A stretch of DNA of 64,000 nucleotides from Ailanthus altissimus (GCA_946807835.1 OX327711.1:14047501-14111500); one strand, 5' to 3'; shown: positions 48,116 through 60,756, counted from the stretch's first letter. Notes: generated from the letters alone by a model not told the origin. Numbers and translations: made by a program.

Positions 48116-49256
48116 GGGAAAATTTTCCAAATAGTTAAAATTATGAGATTTTAATTTTTTTAGCCACAATTTCAAACTTTTAGCTTTTTTTAGTAAAAAC
48201 TTAATGAATAAACAAAAATATTTTTTATTATGTCAATAGTAACCACTACAAGGAATAGTATCTATTGCAGTATTTTTATTACATTAAATTAAAATTTATT
48301 TTATTTTATAATTTATTTATTTATTTATAATTTTATTTTACTATGTGTGACATAATTAATTTATATTATTTACTTAAAATTATATTTATTTTAATTTTAA
48401 TTTGTATTTATTTATTAAAATTATATTTATTATATTTATTATATTTAATTATATTATTTGTTAATTTTTTAATTTAATCACGTTATTACAAAATTTAAAT
48501 AAATAATATAGTTAAACTAAACTAAATAAATAATAAAATTAATTTAAATAATTAACAAATAATATAATTAAATAAAATAAATATATCATTAATAAAAAAA
48601 TATAAATATAAATTTAGATAAATATAAATAATTTTTTTAATAAATAATATAAATTAATTATATTATACATTATAAACTAATTATAATACTAATAAATAAT
48701 AAAAATATTATAATAAATAATAAAATTTATAAAAAAAGAAGAGACTACATTTTTTATCACGCCCACATATAGGCGCTATATGGTTTTGTCTCAATACTTT
48801 AATTTATATAATTCACAAATAAATTAAATATATTTATTTAAATTTTTATTTGTTTTATTTAATTATCAATAAATAAAATAAATATAATTTTAATAAAAAA
48901 ATATAAATTAAGTTTGTATTTGTTTATGAAAATTATTTTTAAATTATTTTTTATTTATTGTATTTATTTAGTTTAATTTAACATTAAGTAGTTATATTAT
49001 TTATGTAAATTTTGTAGTAATATGATTAAAATAAATAAATAAATAATATAAAATAAATATAATTTTTATTAAACAAAAAATATTTAATTTTGAATTAAAA
49101 ATAATTGTAACAAATACTGTTTATTACATTATAAACTGTTTTAGATACTGTTAAAATAGTAAATGAATATTTTTATTAGGGCTAAAAAATTTTAAAATTT
49201 GAAATGGTGGCAAAAGAGTTAAAAGACCTTCAATTTGATTATTTCAAAATTTTCCT
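48116..49256. mobile_element. AT-rich element with long inverted ends
   Basis: The left end GGGAAAATTTTCCAAATAG and following bases (to about 48200) are an imperfect inverted copy of 49185-49256. Blocks such as AGCCACAATTTCAAA correspond to TTTGAAATGGTGGCA on the right. The flanks TTTAAAAT (48108-48115) and ATTAAAAT (about 49258-49265) agree at 7 of 8 positions. The interior is extremely AT-rich with many ATTTATT / AATAAAT tracts that can pair with one another. No coding frame. It could be a fold-back transposon of Mutator or hAT type. Confidence 0.55.
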
Positions 49257-50072
49257 TATTAAAATTAGGTTTTTCAAAAGCCAAAAGACAAAAGGGTCGA
49301 TCTTTGAACTCAAAGCCATGAAAAGCTATTGATTATAGCCCTAGGAATAAGAACAAGAAGAGCAACCACGACACATTACCTTACAAAATGAGGAAACCCT
49401 AAATGAACGGGTTGACGATGGTGTTTTAGATCATCCTAAAATCATTGGGAAGAAAGATGAAGAGAATGAAAATAAAGAGGAAGATGAACCCTAGAGAAGT
49501 TTTTAGAGCCTTTTGGTAAAGAGCCATTGTTAACTTTAGTTAAACTAGTTGTGAACAAGTAGCCCTATTTTATAATGTCGATTCGAAAAATGGCCAACAC
49601 GAACCCCACTCACTGTAAAATCTTCAGTCATGACCTTAGTTGGAACACCATCACGGATAGAGTTAACGCTGAGTTCGGCATAATACGACGAGATCGAGGA
49701 CTGCAAGGCCATTATTGATCGCATCTCCAACAAGTCAAAGGGCTATACTTTTATTTTGTTCAAGCACAGTAGTATGACTCTCAATGCTTTACAAGAGTCG
49801 TAGAAGAAGATAGGGAATGAGACGACCTATTGTCTTATCAACTGGCTTCTGCAAGACCACCCTTAGCCCTATTGCTTACGGTGGTGCTCTGCCTATTTTA
49901 GAGTATACATGAAGATATTTGTGAGCAACGTGTCCGTAGATTTGGACCGAAGAAGTTGCTGAAGTTCTTTAAATAGTATAGGAAGATTGAGGAAGAGTCT
50001 TTAGAACTTGATGAGTAGACTAGAAAACCAAAATAATTTACACTTTTTTTTTTGTAAGATCATTGAGAGAGC

Positions 50073-51092
50073 TATTATGGATATCAAGCCATGCACTTTA
50101 ATTTGACACCTCTATGGCATCAACTAAGCCACAACCTTGATACTTTTTTTACTCTATGCGCAGCGAAAAATCATAACTCACACCATAAGTAAGAACACAT
50201 AAGATTAACACACCAATAAAGATAAAGAAAACAAACCAATCACAAGACACAAGATATACGTGGTTCGGCCTAAAATGCCTACGTCCACGGAGGATCCATG
50301 ATCCAGCTTCTTACCATTGATATAGATAACTAAGTGTCTTCTTACATCATCAATGATCCCACAAGACCCCTTAGTATCTCCCATAGAGACCCCTAAGTAT
50401 CTATTTTTGATCACCATGACTCCCTAAGACTTCTTAGTATCTCCTCATAATAAATTTTTACAAGAAACACAATAATAGCCCGAGCATCTAAGCTTAAAGG
50501 ATCTATGGTATTTCTCTTTTATTCACTCAAAGAACTCAAAGAAGAAAACACCCCCAAAAGTTACACCCTAGTGCACTACGCACTTAGTGCCTACCTAGCT
50601 CATCTATTCTCTCTTATGGTTACATCTTGAAACCTTAGATGCTTAATCTTAAACAAGGGTTTACAATTGTTTATATAGGGTGTATTTCGTGCTTACAAAC
50701 CCTATTCCTTATTGGAGTAAGAGTTCACTTGTTTTGGAAGTCCAAAACTTCCTAAAACTCAAAATTTTAAACCAAACGGACATCCTGATGCATCTGGGCG
50801 CTGCGACATTCGTACCTGAGTGCTGCAGCGCTGGCCTTTCTCGCGCCCATCACCGCGGCGCTGAGAACCCAACGCTGCGGTGTTGGTCTTCTGTTTTGAG
50901 CGCCGCAGCGCGCAACCCTGGGCGCCGCAGCGCTGGAAGTTCTCGCGATTTCTTCGTTTCCTTCACGTCTTCGAGTCCCGTTTCACTTCCCCCTTCGTGT
51001 CTCACACGCTCTAGACTTCTTGTGACTCTTCACTTTGGTATTCATCTTAATTCTTGTCCAACCAAGATTGTTGAATCACCAATTTTCCAACA
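50073..51092 (-). repeat. 3' LTR of the non-autonomous element
   Basis: On the minus strand it starts TGTTGGAAAATTGG at 51092. A GC-rich palindromic block lies at about 50795-50945. It matches the solo LTR at 28667-29770. Confidence 0.8.
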
Positions 51093-52291
51093 AATTCCCT
51101 CCTTGATTCAAAATCTCTGCCCATGAAGCTAATCACCGTCACCCCTCCTTGACCAATGCTCACTAGCATGGTCTATAAGTCAAGTCCCCGGCTTAACTAA
51201 GACTCTTACGACTATGATTTTCAAAGATTCCTGAATGCTGATGTTTAGAGTAGTTCAATGTTGTGATCTTCTATGTCCCGAAGACACCATAACCACAATC
51301 CTTAATGGTGAAAATCCATTCTCGCCATTGCTACTCTTCCCACACATTCTCTTTCGACCCCTACCACAAAGTGATATATCAAAAGCTGCTTTATGGTCTG
51401 TTTCAAATAAACCCCTATGTTGATCCCATTCTAAGCACTTTTCTATAAGCACATAGCCTCCCTCTGTGCTTTATCACTCCCTCGATCCTTTTGCTTCCTC
51501 ATTTAGTGTTCCTTCTGTATGCCTTTTATGAATCTCCCTATTTTAATCTAGTAGTCCCGAGTCCTCTAGGTCTTTATAAGATGAGGAATGAAATCTCATA
51601 CCTAGTCCCTCCCTTGTCTTTCTCACTATGTAGTCTCAATCTTATCCTACCAATCCCCTATGACTTATCATAAGCCATATTACTCTAATTGGTAAATAAC
51701 GATTCTCCACGACTCTTATGAAAATACTACTCTAGATCCCAAAAATAGTTCATTCATCAGACACTGATTCCTCTAGAAGCTCTCATGCAATCAAGGTCTT
51801 TGCCTAGTCATCCAATAGACTTGCAAATCCACCTTCCTTCTATCTTTGTCTTCCTCTTAGGACTATCCCCTTGAGTGCCCTAGACACCTTTTGGATCTGC
51901 CCTTCAATCTTGATTGTTCTTCTTTTGCCATCTTTATTTTGTGTCCAATCTGAATGATTCTTCTAACTAGGACCTAAATGACGCCATCTTCTTGGTAGTA
52001 TTTTTTTTAAGAGTAAGCCTTACTCAAAAAATAAAACTCCCCAGTAAGGTCATCATCTTTTTCTCTTTCAGATAATCATCTTCTCTATTGTTCTTCTCTT
52101 ATATTTGTGAGTCCCCATGGTTGACAACCTTTGCTCTGCAATCTGACTCTACCGTCTATGCTTTGCAATCTGGACTTCAACCTATGGCTCGAATATCAGT
52201 TTAGACTTCAACTCAAGCTCTAACATCAATTTGTACTTCAACATACGCTCTGATAGCAGTTTGTAGCTTCAACCTTGCTCTGATATCAGTT
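51093..52291 (-). other. Non-coding interior of the LTR element
   Basis: No gag or pol homology on either strand. Open frames up to 62 codons are not supported. The right end is the tandem primer-binding-site array. Confidence 0.7.
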
Positions 52292-52293
52292 TG
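52133..52293 (-). repeat. Tandem array of primer-binding-site-like 30-bp units
   Basis: Units at 52187-52216, 52217-52246, 52247-52276 and the partial 52277-52293 repeat with an exact 30-bp period, with two more degenerate units to the left (about 52133-52186). Read on the minus strand, each contains a form of AAACTGATATCAGAGC. The unit touching the LTR is in the primer-binding-site position. Confidence 0.85.
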
Positions 52294-53320
52294 TTGCAGA
52301 TATCAAGCCATACACTTTAATTTGACACCTCTATGACATCAACTAAGCCACAACCTTGATACTCCTTTTACTCTATGCGCAGCGAAAAATCATAACTCAC
52401 ACTATAGGCAAGAACACATAAAATTAACACACCAATAAAGATAAAGAAAACAAACCAATCACAAGACACAAGATATACGTGGTTCGGCCCAAAATGCCTA
52501 CGTCTACGGAGGATTCATGATCTAGCTTCTTACCATTGATATAGATCACTAAGTATCTTCTTACATCATCAATGATCCCACAAGACCCCTTAGTATCTCT
52601 CATAGAGACTTCTAAGTATTTACTCTTGATCACCATGACTCCCTAAGACTTCTTAATATCTCTTCATAAGAAATTTTTACAAGAAACACAAGAATAGCAC
52701 GAGCATCTAAGCCTAAAGGATCTATGATGTTTCTCTTTTATTTACTCAAAGAACCTAAAGAAGAAAACACCCTCAAAGGTTACACCCTAGTGCACCACGC
52801 ACTTAGTGCCTACCTAGCTCATTTATTCTCTCTTATAGTTACATCTTGAAACTTTAGATGCTTAATCTTAAACAATGGTTTACAAGTTTTTATATAGGGT
52901 GTATTTCGTGCCTACAAACCCTATTCCTTGTTAGAGTAAGAGTCCACTTATTTTGGAAGTCCAAAATTTTTCAAAACTCGAAATCCCGAACCAAAACGGA
53001 CATTCTGACGCGTCTGGGCACTGCGACGCTCGTCCCTGGGCACTGCAGCGCTGGCCCTTCTCGCTCCCATCATCGCGGCGCTGGGAACCCAGCGCTGCGA
53101 CGCTGGTCTTCTGTTTTGAGCGCCGCAGCGCTAGAAGCTCTCACGATTTTTTTGTTTTCTTCGCGTCTTCGAGTTCTATTTCACTTCCCCCTTCGTGTTC
53201 CACACGTTCTAAACTTCTCCATACGTGTCCCACACGTTCTAAACTTCTTATAACTCTTTATTTTAATATTTATTTTAATTTTTGTTCAATCAAAATTATT
53301 GAATCACTAATTTTTTAATA
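52292..53320 (-). repeat. 5' LTR of the non-autonomous element
   Basis: On the minus strand it ends GATATCTGCAACA at 52292. The GC-rich block is at about 53010-53135. Confidence 0.8.
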
Positions 53321-53490
53321 AAAATAAAGAGTACACTAAAAGAAACCGCATAAGCATTTTAATGGACATAAGTTTCATTGTCAGAAGGCCATCGATGAGC
53401 CCAAAGTTCGTAAATATGGTACTGGCGCTGGTCGGCATCAATATCATCAACATCAACATCATCCTTTCATCAACATAAAAAAAAAAAGAT

Positions 53491-55680
53491 TAGGTTTTTT
53501 CTCAGTTTCTATAAATTACAGAAATTGAGCTAAAAAACTTAAAGCCAAAATAGGCATAATAATCCCAAATCATCTTAAAGAATAAGCATTTAAAAGGTTT
53601 TTATTAAATAGAAGGGTATAATAGTATTTTTATTTTATAATTTAGTTTTTTTTACTATTAAAAGAAATAAAATTTATTATTTAATAGAGGTATTTTTGAC
53701 TTTTTGAAATTTTAAAGATGAATCAATCCTTTTTTAAAATTGTTTTTTAAGGGTTTAAATATTTTTTATAATTTTTTTTTTTGGAAAATGGCCTTAATTC
53801 TGTTAATAACTGATCAACTACTTTCAAATAATAATAATAATAATAATAATAACAATAATGACAGTAATAAACTTGATATAAAAAACTAATATAGTTTCTT
53901 TCTTTTCCACATTAAACATAAATTAAAATTCCTCTCAATTTCAGTGGGAGGAATTGAGCGACGTACGGCATTGAAACTAATGTAATATAATAATGATATT
54001 TGCTTATATTTATGTTATAATTATAATAACATCACATCAATTAAGTCTAATTATATAAGTACAATATTACTCTAAACTATTTGTTAATGAGATAATAATG
54101 TGATAATAAATAAATATATTTTGTAATGATTTTTAAGCTATAAAATTTATAATTTAAAATATATAAGGTTTTTTATTTACCATATTAAATTTATGGTTTG
54201 AGATTACAACAATAAGTTTTCATTACCATTATCAATATCTTGTAACATTATAAATTTTTTAAAGTATGTGATAACTTAATAATAATAATAATAATAAGTA
54301 GTATTATTGTATTATTTATCTACAAGTCCACCGTAATTGTAAAAACTTATTATAATTATCAACAAATCCACTTATTATTGATAATGGGTAAGACTTTTTA
54401 AATTTATTATAATTCTCTAAAAATCCACTTTTCAATAACATTTTTAATTATTAATATTGAGTATCTAAAGGCCCAATCAACATGTGTCAACTTAATTTTT
54501 TAAAGTTATTTCACATTAAAAGAAGGCTCAACTTATAGAACTGACGACTCAGCTCAAATTTTAAATTCAGAGATTAACAAGTAACTTAATTCATCAATTT
54601 ATAGATCTATAAACGGGTTACATGCATCACGAGAAGGCGATGAGAGATTAAATTTAAATTTTATTTTAATTTTAATTTGTTAATTATTTTATTTAAAAAA
54701 GAATAATTTTTCAAATCTCACTTAAATAATTTTTCTTTGATTTGTGACTCATTAACAAATTTAAATTTTAATTATCTCAAGTTTAATTAAATATGTACAC
54801 TCATACATATTTTGAAAAGAACTGGGACTCATACACTATAAATAAAAGATAATCATTTGTTCATGCATCATTCATTATTCAATTATTCATAATTCGTTAT
54901 CGATTGATTTATCACAATCTCATTTCTCTTTGTAAATACCCTTTCACACATAATACATTCTTTTTTAAATAAACATTAACTTAATTGTTATTATTATTAT
55001 TTTTTAAAAAGACGATGCACTTTTATTAATTAAAAGAATACGCAAGAGCAAGTTGATAATCAATCATGAAAGTTCTAAACCAAAGAACTTTAACTAAAAT
55101 ACCCCTAAGACATTAATATTATGGACATAATAATATAATTTAAAGAGAATTAAGTAAAAGAGTTTCAAATTCTATACCCATCTTAATCTCATTTGTAAAT
55201 CATATTTAACTTATACTCATCTTTTTTATTTTAAGTTTTTATTTTATATTCAATATTAGTTTGAAGTGGTATATATTAATTTTATAGAAAGGAAAATCAA
55301 TGTCAAAGAGAATTTTAACAATTAAAGTTATATTTTATTTTATTTAAACTTTAATTGTTAAAGATAGAAGAAGATTTTATTTTAATAAAAATTTGACGGT
55401 TAAAATTAAGTTAATAATTTGTTTCTGTTTATATATATAATTTTAACTATTTAAATTTAAAAAGTTAAAATACTAATAATTGGTGAGTTAATTAAGAAAG
55501 TGAATTTATTAAATAATATTATAATGAGAATTTATGTAGATTTACAAAGTAAAATTTTAGTGTAGATTTATTGAGAAAGTGGGTTTATAAAATTTTAATA
55601 GGTTCAAATAATTCAAGCCAAATTTAATAGGTGTTCTATAAAATATTTCCACATGCACTATGTTAAATTACGGGGGGAAA
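53491..55680. other. AT-rich intergenic region, no gene seen
   Basis: It contains AAT/TAA microsatellites at about 53826-53852 and 54281-54297. A single MITE-like end (TATAAGTACAATATTACTCT, about 54050-54080) resembles the MITE at 9105-9317. No supported coding frame. Confidence 0.6.
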
Positions 55681-55699
55681 AGAAAAAAGAAAGACATCT

Positions 55700-55979
55700 T
55701 CTGAAAGCCCTTTAAAGCAAGCCCAGAGAAAAACCCAATTGCTTAATGGGTTCAAAAGACCCAATTTTGAATATCCAAAAAACGACGCAGTTTTCTCAGT
55801 CTCTTTGCATTTCGGTTATAGTCGGTGTCCTCAAACGAAACAGCGAAATAAAAGCAACCAAGGGAAAAAATTGAAAACAAAAACACTGTCCACAACAACA
55901 TATCCTTCGGTTTCATTTATTTTCCCTTGTATTTCTCAGAAAACCACTCTTTTGCGCTCCGAGCAATAAGCGCACGAAT
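55700..55979 (+). other. Probable 5' UTR exon of the AT-hook gene
   Basis: Transcribed-looking leader sequence (TTTCTCAGAAAACCACTC) ends at a good donor, CGAAT|GTAAGT, at 55979/55980. No coding frame in it is needed, because the downstream exon carries the start codon. The transcription start is not defined; the exon start given is a guess. Assignment to the gene at 60757 rests on strand, on splice sites and on the absence of any other plus-strand gene between. Confidence 0.5.
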
Positions 55980-58900
55980 GTAAGTCTCCTCAAACTAAAT
56001 ATCACGCATTTTTGTTATATATTTTTATTATAATTGATCTTTTGATAATATTGTTAACGCTAAAGGGTGGGAGAAACTGAAACTTAGCAGTGAGATTTCG
56101 TGATGTCAATGAAAATGTTGTTTATTTCTGGGTGTGTCTAAATTTAAAGATCTGACTGGTTTATCAGTGCAAGAATGCGGTTTTATGAAAATCAATGGGC
56201 TGCCAACATTTGTATTGTGGGTCAGTTTTGAGATATTTGTTTTGTTTCTCTGTTTGATTAGCCAATTTTTTGGCATTAAGTTTTCTGAAGCAGTGACTGC
56301 GAGCAAACATGTTAATTTTAAAAATTGTGAAAGTCGGAAGACACGCGCTAGTAGTTTAAATGTGAGATTCGGAAACGGGGTCCACATAAGAGTGTTGCAA
56401 TGAACAATTTAGAGTCAGAATTGCACAATGTATAATGATATTTTGGCAATGGATTTGGAGGAAGTGAGAACTGATGAGGATAAAGAATTCACTAGCAAAA
56501 GAAAAAGAAAATAGCGGAAGAAGATCAGAAGGTTAGTTTTTGTAATACGAGTATAAAAATGGTCCATAATGCTGATAATGCATTGAATTACTGGCATCTT
56601 TTAAAAAAATTTCTTGTTTCAACACAATTTTCAAAAGTTGTGTTTATGTTTTCAAGTTTTTGTTCAGTAATGATGTTACTCTTTGTTAGTATCAAATATT
56701 GACCTCAATCAAGAAGAAATAATACTAGGTTTAAGCTTTTATGTTCCCAAACCTCTGTTCTGCATTTGGCTCCTTTTATGTGCTTTTATACTCTATGTTT
56801 TATTAATGGTTTTGGTTCTTCTCTTTACTATTGTCACGCCCCAACCTAAAAGGGTCAAAAGAGTGATTCACACCTTACTATGCAAAATTTATATTCAATA
56901 CTTAATGAATAATCAAGAAATCAAACTTAGTCATAATAATCCTCAAAGTCAAAAGTGCGGAAATAAACTTCTTAACAATTAGATAATGCTCTAATAAAAG
57001 TCCATTCTTAAAAATCCTAACGACTTATAAGGAATCAAAGGGCAGCAGATGCCTCGCCAAATCCACTATGTGCATAATCCTTCAGTCATCTAGTGATCAC
57101 AACAAACTATAGTGAGTATAAAACTCAATAAGTAAATTAGTTTTTCATATAGCAAAATAATTACATATATATAATGCGTGTGTATCATCTTTTCAAAGAA
57201 ATCTTCTTCAAAATTTCAAAATATATCATAACATATCTTTCAAATTCTTTTCACTTATACTAGGAATCCCCTCACTTAATTATCACTTAATAGGATTTTT
57301 ATAATTTACAAAATGAACCCAAAAAGTCACCCGTCGATAACATAGAGGAATAGCACAAGTGAGGTTTAGATTTCACACACAGAGTACACTCATGCCTGAA
57401 GGTAAGAGCTGGACCCTCACCTTGATCATCGGTGAGTCCTCCCACATGCACCAATACGTCAACACACGAACGTGAAGACTCATAAGTCCTGATGGTACAT
57501 ATAGGACTCCTCTCAACATACAGCAGCATAAACAAATAGATCACATATACCAATCTCGAAGGAAAGGCCACACATAACAGAAAGGCTCCACAACATACAA
57601 AGGTCTACTAAGCAAAAATTAAGTTTAGGTATCCTAGAAAAATAAAACTTATATTATAGACAAAAATTTCACTTAAAAAAAACTTCTTTTTCAAATAAGG
57701 TCTTATGCATTTCCATGCTTAATGCCAATGCTCACATTACAAACAAAACAAATTCATACTTTCATATCAAAATATATTTGGCACAAAACATAATCATAAT
57801 TTGAGACATATACAAAACATCATATGCACAAACAATAATATGTTTGTTGTGATCCCAGTAAAAGTCTAGAATACTTACCTCTTATCGGATTACGATAAAA
57901 CTTAAGCTTCTTAACCTATCATCGAAAATAAATTCTCTTATAAATACCATCACAAAATTGAAAACTTAAAATAACTTGTTAAGCCCTTTACTTATCTCAT
58001 CAAATTAACCTATCAAGTTAGCCTCTTTATCTTGTCAAAATTGACCCATTAACACTTTTCAAATTTTTTTAGGGCCTAAATAAAGTCCAATGCTTATGAG
58101 TTCAAAATATCATAATCCTAGTGCATTACTAAATCTTATAAAAATATATAGGACACTTAATCCTTATAACCATATTTTATATAAATACTAAAATTTAGAA
58201 CAAAAACCTGTCAGAAACCGATATTCACTGAGTAGCTCTTAGTCTCTGATTTTTTTACAAATAATTCACTCGAAATCTCTTGAAATTTGACAGAGACATT
58301 ATAGACACATAGAGGGTTTCACAGAAAAATATTCGTGTCCTTAAGCAACACAAATATTTTTATATGAATTTCATTCTAGAACCTTTAAATTCTGTTATTC
58401 AGAATTCTGTACTAATACTTGTATACTCTGAAATACATAACAATTAGAATATAAAGAATCTGACCACCAAATTTTAATATGTCATATTAGACACATAAAG
58501 GAATTATAATACCAAATTTCATAATTTTTGGAGGTGTTTTGGTCATTCAAATAATTTTTGTTGTTTAATCATACTGCAGAGACTGACAGATTCAAAAAAC
58601 CTAGGGTTAAAATCGAAAAATCACTAAAATTTTTATTTATGGTAATTTTGAACAAATTAAAATTCTATATGATCCTCTAGATGTATATTTTAATCCAGCA
58701 TAAAGATCTTAGCACAACTCATGACAAAAAATGTAATCTAATTTTCGAAATATAATACTGTCATGAACAGAACATGTAAAACTTCATCGAGTCTTATCTT
58801 ATACTATGTACTTGTGATTCTTTTAATCAATGACTTTTCAAATTCAAGCTTAATAACCCTAGAACATCCAATTCAGAATTTAATCCCTTATTATTCTTAA

Positions 58901-60704
58901 TACTTTTCATAAAATTTCTCTAAAATAATGAATAGCATTATGAACAATTCAAAGGATTGTAACGTTACCTCCTTGAACTTCAAATTTTTCTCAAGAATAT
59001 CTTAACTCCTTCTCAAAACTTTTAGGGCTGTTTTCTTTATAGAAAAACATGTATTGTATGATTAAAGACTTCTAAACTAACTTATTTATAGTATAGGGTT
59101 TTTCCTTAGTGCACAAGGAAATCCTAATCCAAATCATATTCTTATATAAAACTTAGGGAATTCTAATAGGACTTGAAAATTTTAATCTAATCATATAACT
59201 TATAACTTTAGTCCAAATAAATAAATAACTGAATATCCCAAATACTTACCTTAAAATTTTGGGTCGTTACAACTATTTCTTATTGGTCATATGCAAAAGT
59301 TACAATGAGATTATAGACCCAGAGACAAAGCAATACAAATTTTAAATTGAACTACATGTCATTAACGTAGGCCCATTAATTCTTTGCTTAATTTCCACAA
59401 GAGTGAGTTTTGTATCGGGTAAAGTTTGGATTGGTTGAATTAGGATAGAGGCTGGTAGCTCAAATTGACTTTGTAGTGTTAGACATGTTTCTCTTTTCTT
59501 GTATATTGAATAAAAATCCAATGTCATGAGTATATATAGGTATATACACACACCAAATTGGCTATGTAATTTATTTAGTACTTGCTGGAGGCTGAACTTT
59601 GTCATCTAGTACTGATTTTTCTTTAACTTGTTGATTTTTAACCTCATCATTTTGAGTGCACTCTTATGTTCTACAACATACCCTTATGCAAGAGTGTGGT
59701 TTATAAGGTTGTCAATTAAGGTGGAGAAAGTTCTGGCATTCAACTTATATTTCTAGGAGATTATATCTTCAATGTTCACTGTGAACTACCAGAATAGTTT
59801 CCTCTTAGGAAGCAGTCATGAGGGTCTTAAGTCGTTCGTCTATGTGAAGAACCCATTAGAGCTGCTGTCCTTTCATCTTGCTTTTTTCAGTTCATGGCTA
59901 CATTTATTTTTCTCATGTAAAATAAACACCTACTTAACTAAATTCTGTTAATCCTGCATGTTTTATACCCTTCTTAACTAGATGTCTTAAGTTTATGACC
60001 TGCAGTACACGTCCACAGTTTGTATCCTACTGTTTTTGTTTGGACCATATCACATCATGCCCCATGCTTTCAGATTATTGAATTTTTTAGTTCAAAATTA
60101 TAAGAGTAGGGTGTTTTCTGGCCATCAAGTTTTTTGATTGTTTGAACCATGATTTTATATACATCCCATTCTACATATCCGTATCTTTTCTTATCTTATT
60201 GATTTTGTAGCATATCTTCCTGCTTCTAGTTATCTTTGTTCAGTTTTACATTCTCTTTTGTTAATTAGAAATGATACCAGACCTGTCAGTCAAGTTCAGA
60301 ATTAGTTCTGTGTTGACCTTGCCTATTCCATTATGTAGACGAGGTAGTTGTTCGTACGATTGCTTTATAGAAATTCTGAGATCTGACACATTTACCATTT
60401 GTTTGTCCAAATGGAAGGGAAGAACTAAATCTTCATACCCTAGAAATTTTGTAGGGTACTGTTTATTATGTTTCCATGTTGGACTGCGTTTTTGAAAGGC
60501 TGAAGAACTAAATCCAGATGATTTTCAGAATTATATTTTCTCAGTACTTGATTGTTGAATCAAATGCCATGCAGTTGTTTTATAATGAGAATTTGAAAAT
60601 TGTTGACTGATGATTCCAACAAATTAGTAGATTATCATTTCTGTTCTCAATTACAGTTGTTTCTTATATATGGAAAAGATAAAGATATTACTATCTTGTT
60701 GCAG
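55980..60704 (+). other. 5' UTR intron of the AT-hook gene
   Basis: The intron runs from CGAAT|GTAAGT to TTGTTGCAG|TGG (acceptor 60704). It is 4.7 kb long, more than half of it the solo LTR. The remaining parts, 55980-56826 and 59277-60704, contain only short frames. An ATG-initiated frame at 60271-60495 is not supported by homology. Confidence 0.5.
56832..59271 (-). mobile_element. Solo LTR (Ty3/gypsy-like) in the AT-hook gene intron, 2.44 kb
   Basis: It begins TGTCACGCCCCAACC and ends TTTGGGTCGTTACA, with identical 5-bp duplications ACTAT at 56827-56831 and 59272-59276. On the minus strand TATAAATA lies near 59085-59093. No long coding frame and no second LTR are seen inside. It lies within the 5' UTR intron (55980-60704), antisense to the gene. 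Confidence 0.85.
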
Positions 60705-60756
60705 TGGAAAATTCTAGAAGAACAGTGTTGAGCTGTTTTGCATCAGTTCGTACAAG

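Larger units (their letters stand above)
50073..53320 (-). mobile_element. Non-autonomous LTR retrotransposon, 3.25 kb
   Basis: Two LTRs lie in the same (minus) orientation: 52292-53320 (5' LTR, 1029 bp) and 50073-51092 (3' LTR, 1020 bp), with a 1.2 kb interior lacking any retroviral-type coding sequence. Next to the 5' LTR the interior begins (minus strand) with ACTGATATCAGAGC, close to the tRNA-Met primer-binding site. Next to the 3' LTR, AAGGAGGGAATT is the polypurine tract. The element is inserted in the second RRM of the UBA2 relic. No target duplication could be identified, and the LTR ends have drifted (TATTAAAAAATTAG instead of TGTTGGAAAATTAG in one). It must have depended on enzymes of another element. 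Confidence 0.8.
49330..53490 (+). pseudogene. UBA2-type RRM protein pseudogene, split by an LTR element
   Basis: The translation resembles UBP1-associated protein 2 (UBA2), a nuclear RNA-binding protein with two RRMs. An N-terminal acidic stretch (KKDEENENKEEDEP) is near 49455-49495, followed by the first RRM (KIF..DLSWNT, EIEDCKAIIDR, KSKGYTFILFKH as RNP1) near 49615-49775. The linker begins with a TAG at 49801-49803 (then KKIGNETT), and the start of the second RRM (MKIFVSNV) is near 49910. The frame reaches about 50072, where the LTR element interrupts. After 53320 the second RRM resumes (HFNGHKFHCQKAIDEPK), followed by a His-rich tail (QYHQHQHHPF). Frameshifts and stops are frequent. Known UBA2 genes have the CDS in one exon, so retro-copy and decayed gene cannot be told apart here. 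Confidence 0.8.

Noticed and set aside
50680..51126. 148-codon frame on the plus strand
   Set aside because: It is antisense to the LTR at 50073-51092 and includes its GC-rich block; similar frames occur at 52858-53318 for the sister LTR.
54050..54080. Possible full MITE like that at 9105-9317
   Set aside because: Only one end is recognisable; no convincing inverted partner was found within 300 bases to the left.
56134..56403. 89-codon frame in the AT-hook gene intron
   Set aside because: It has a hydrophobic segment but no homology, and the opposite strand is open as well; left as intron.
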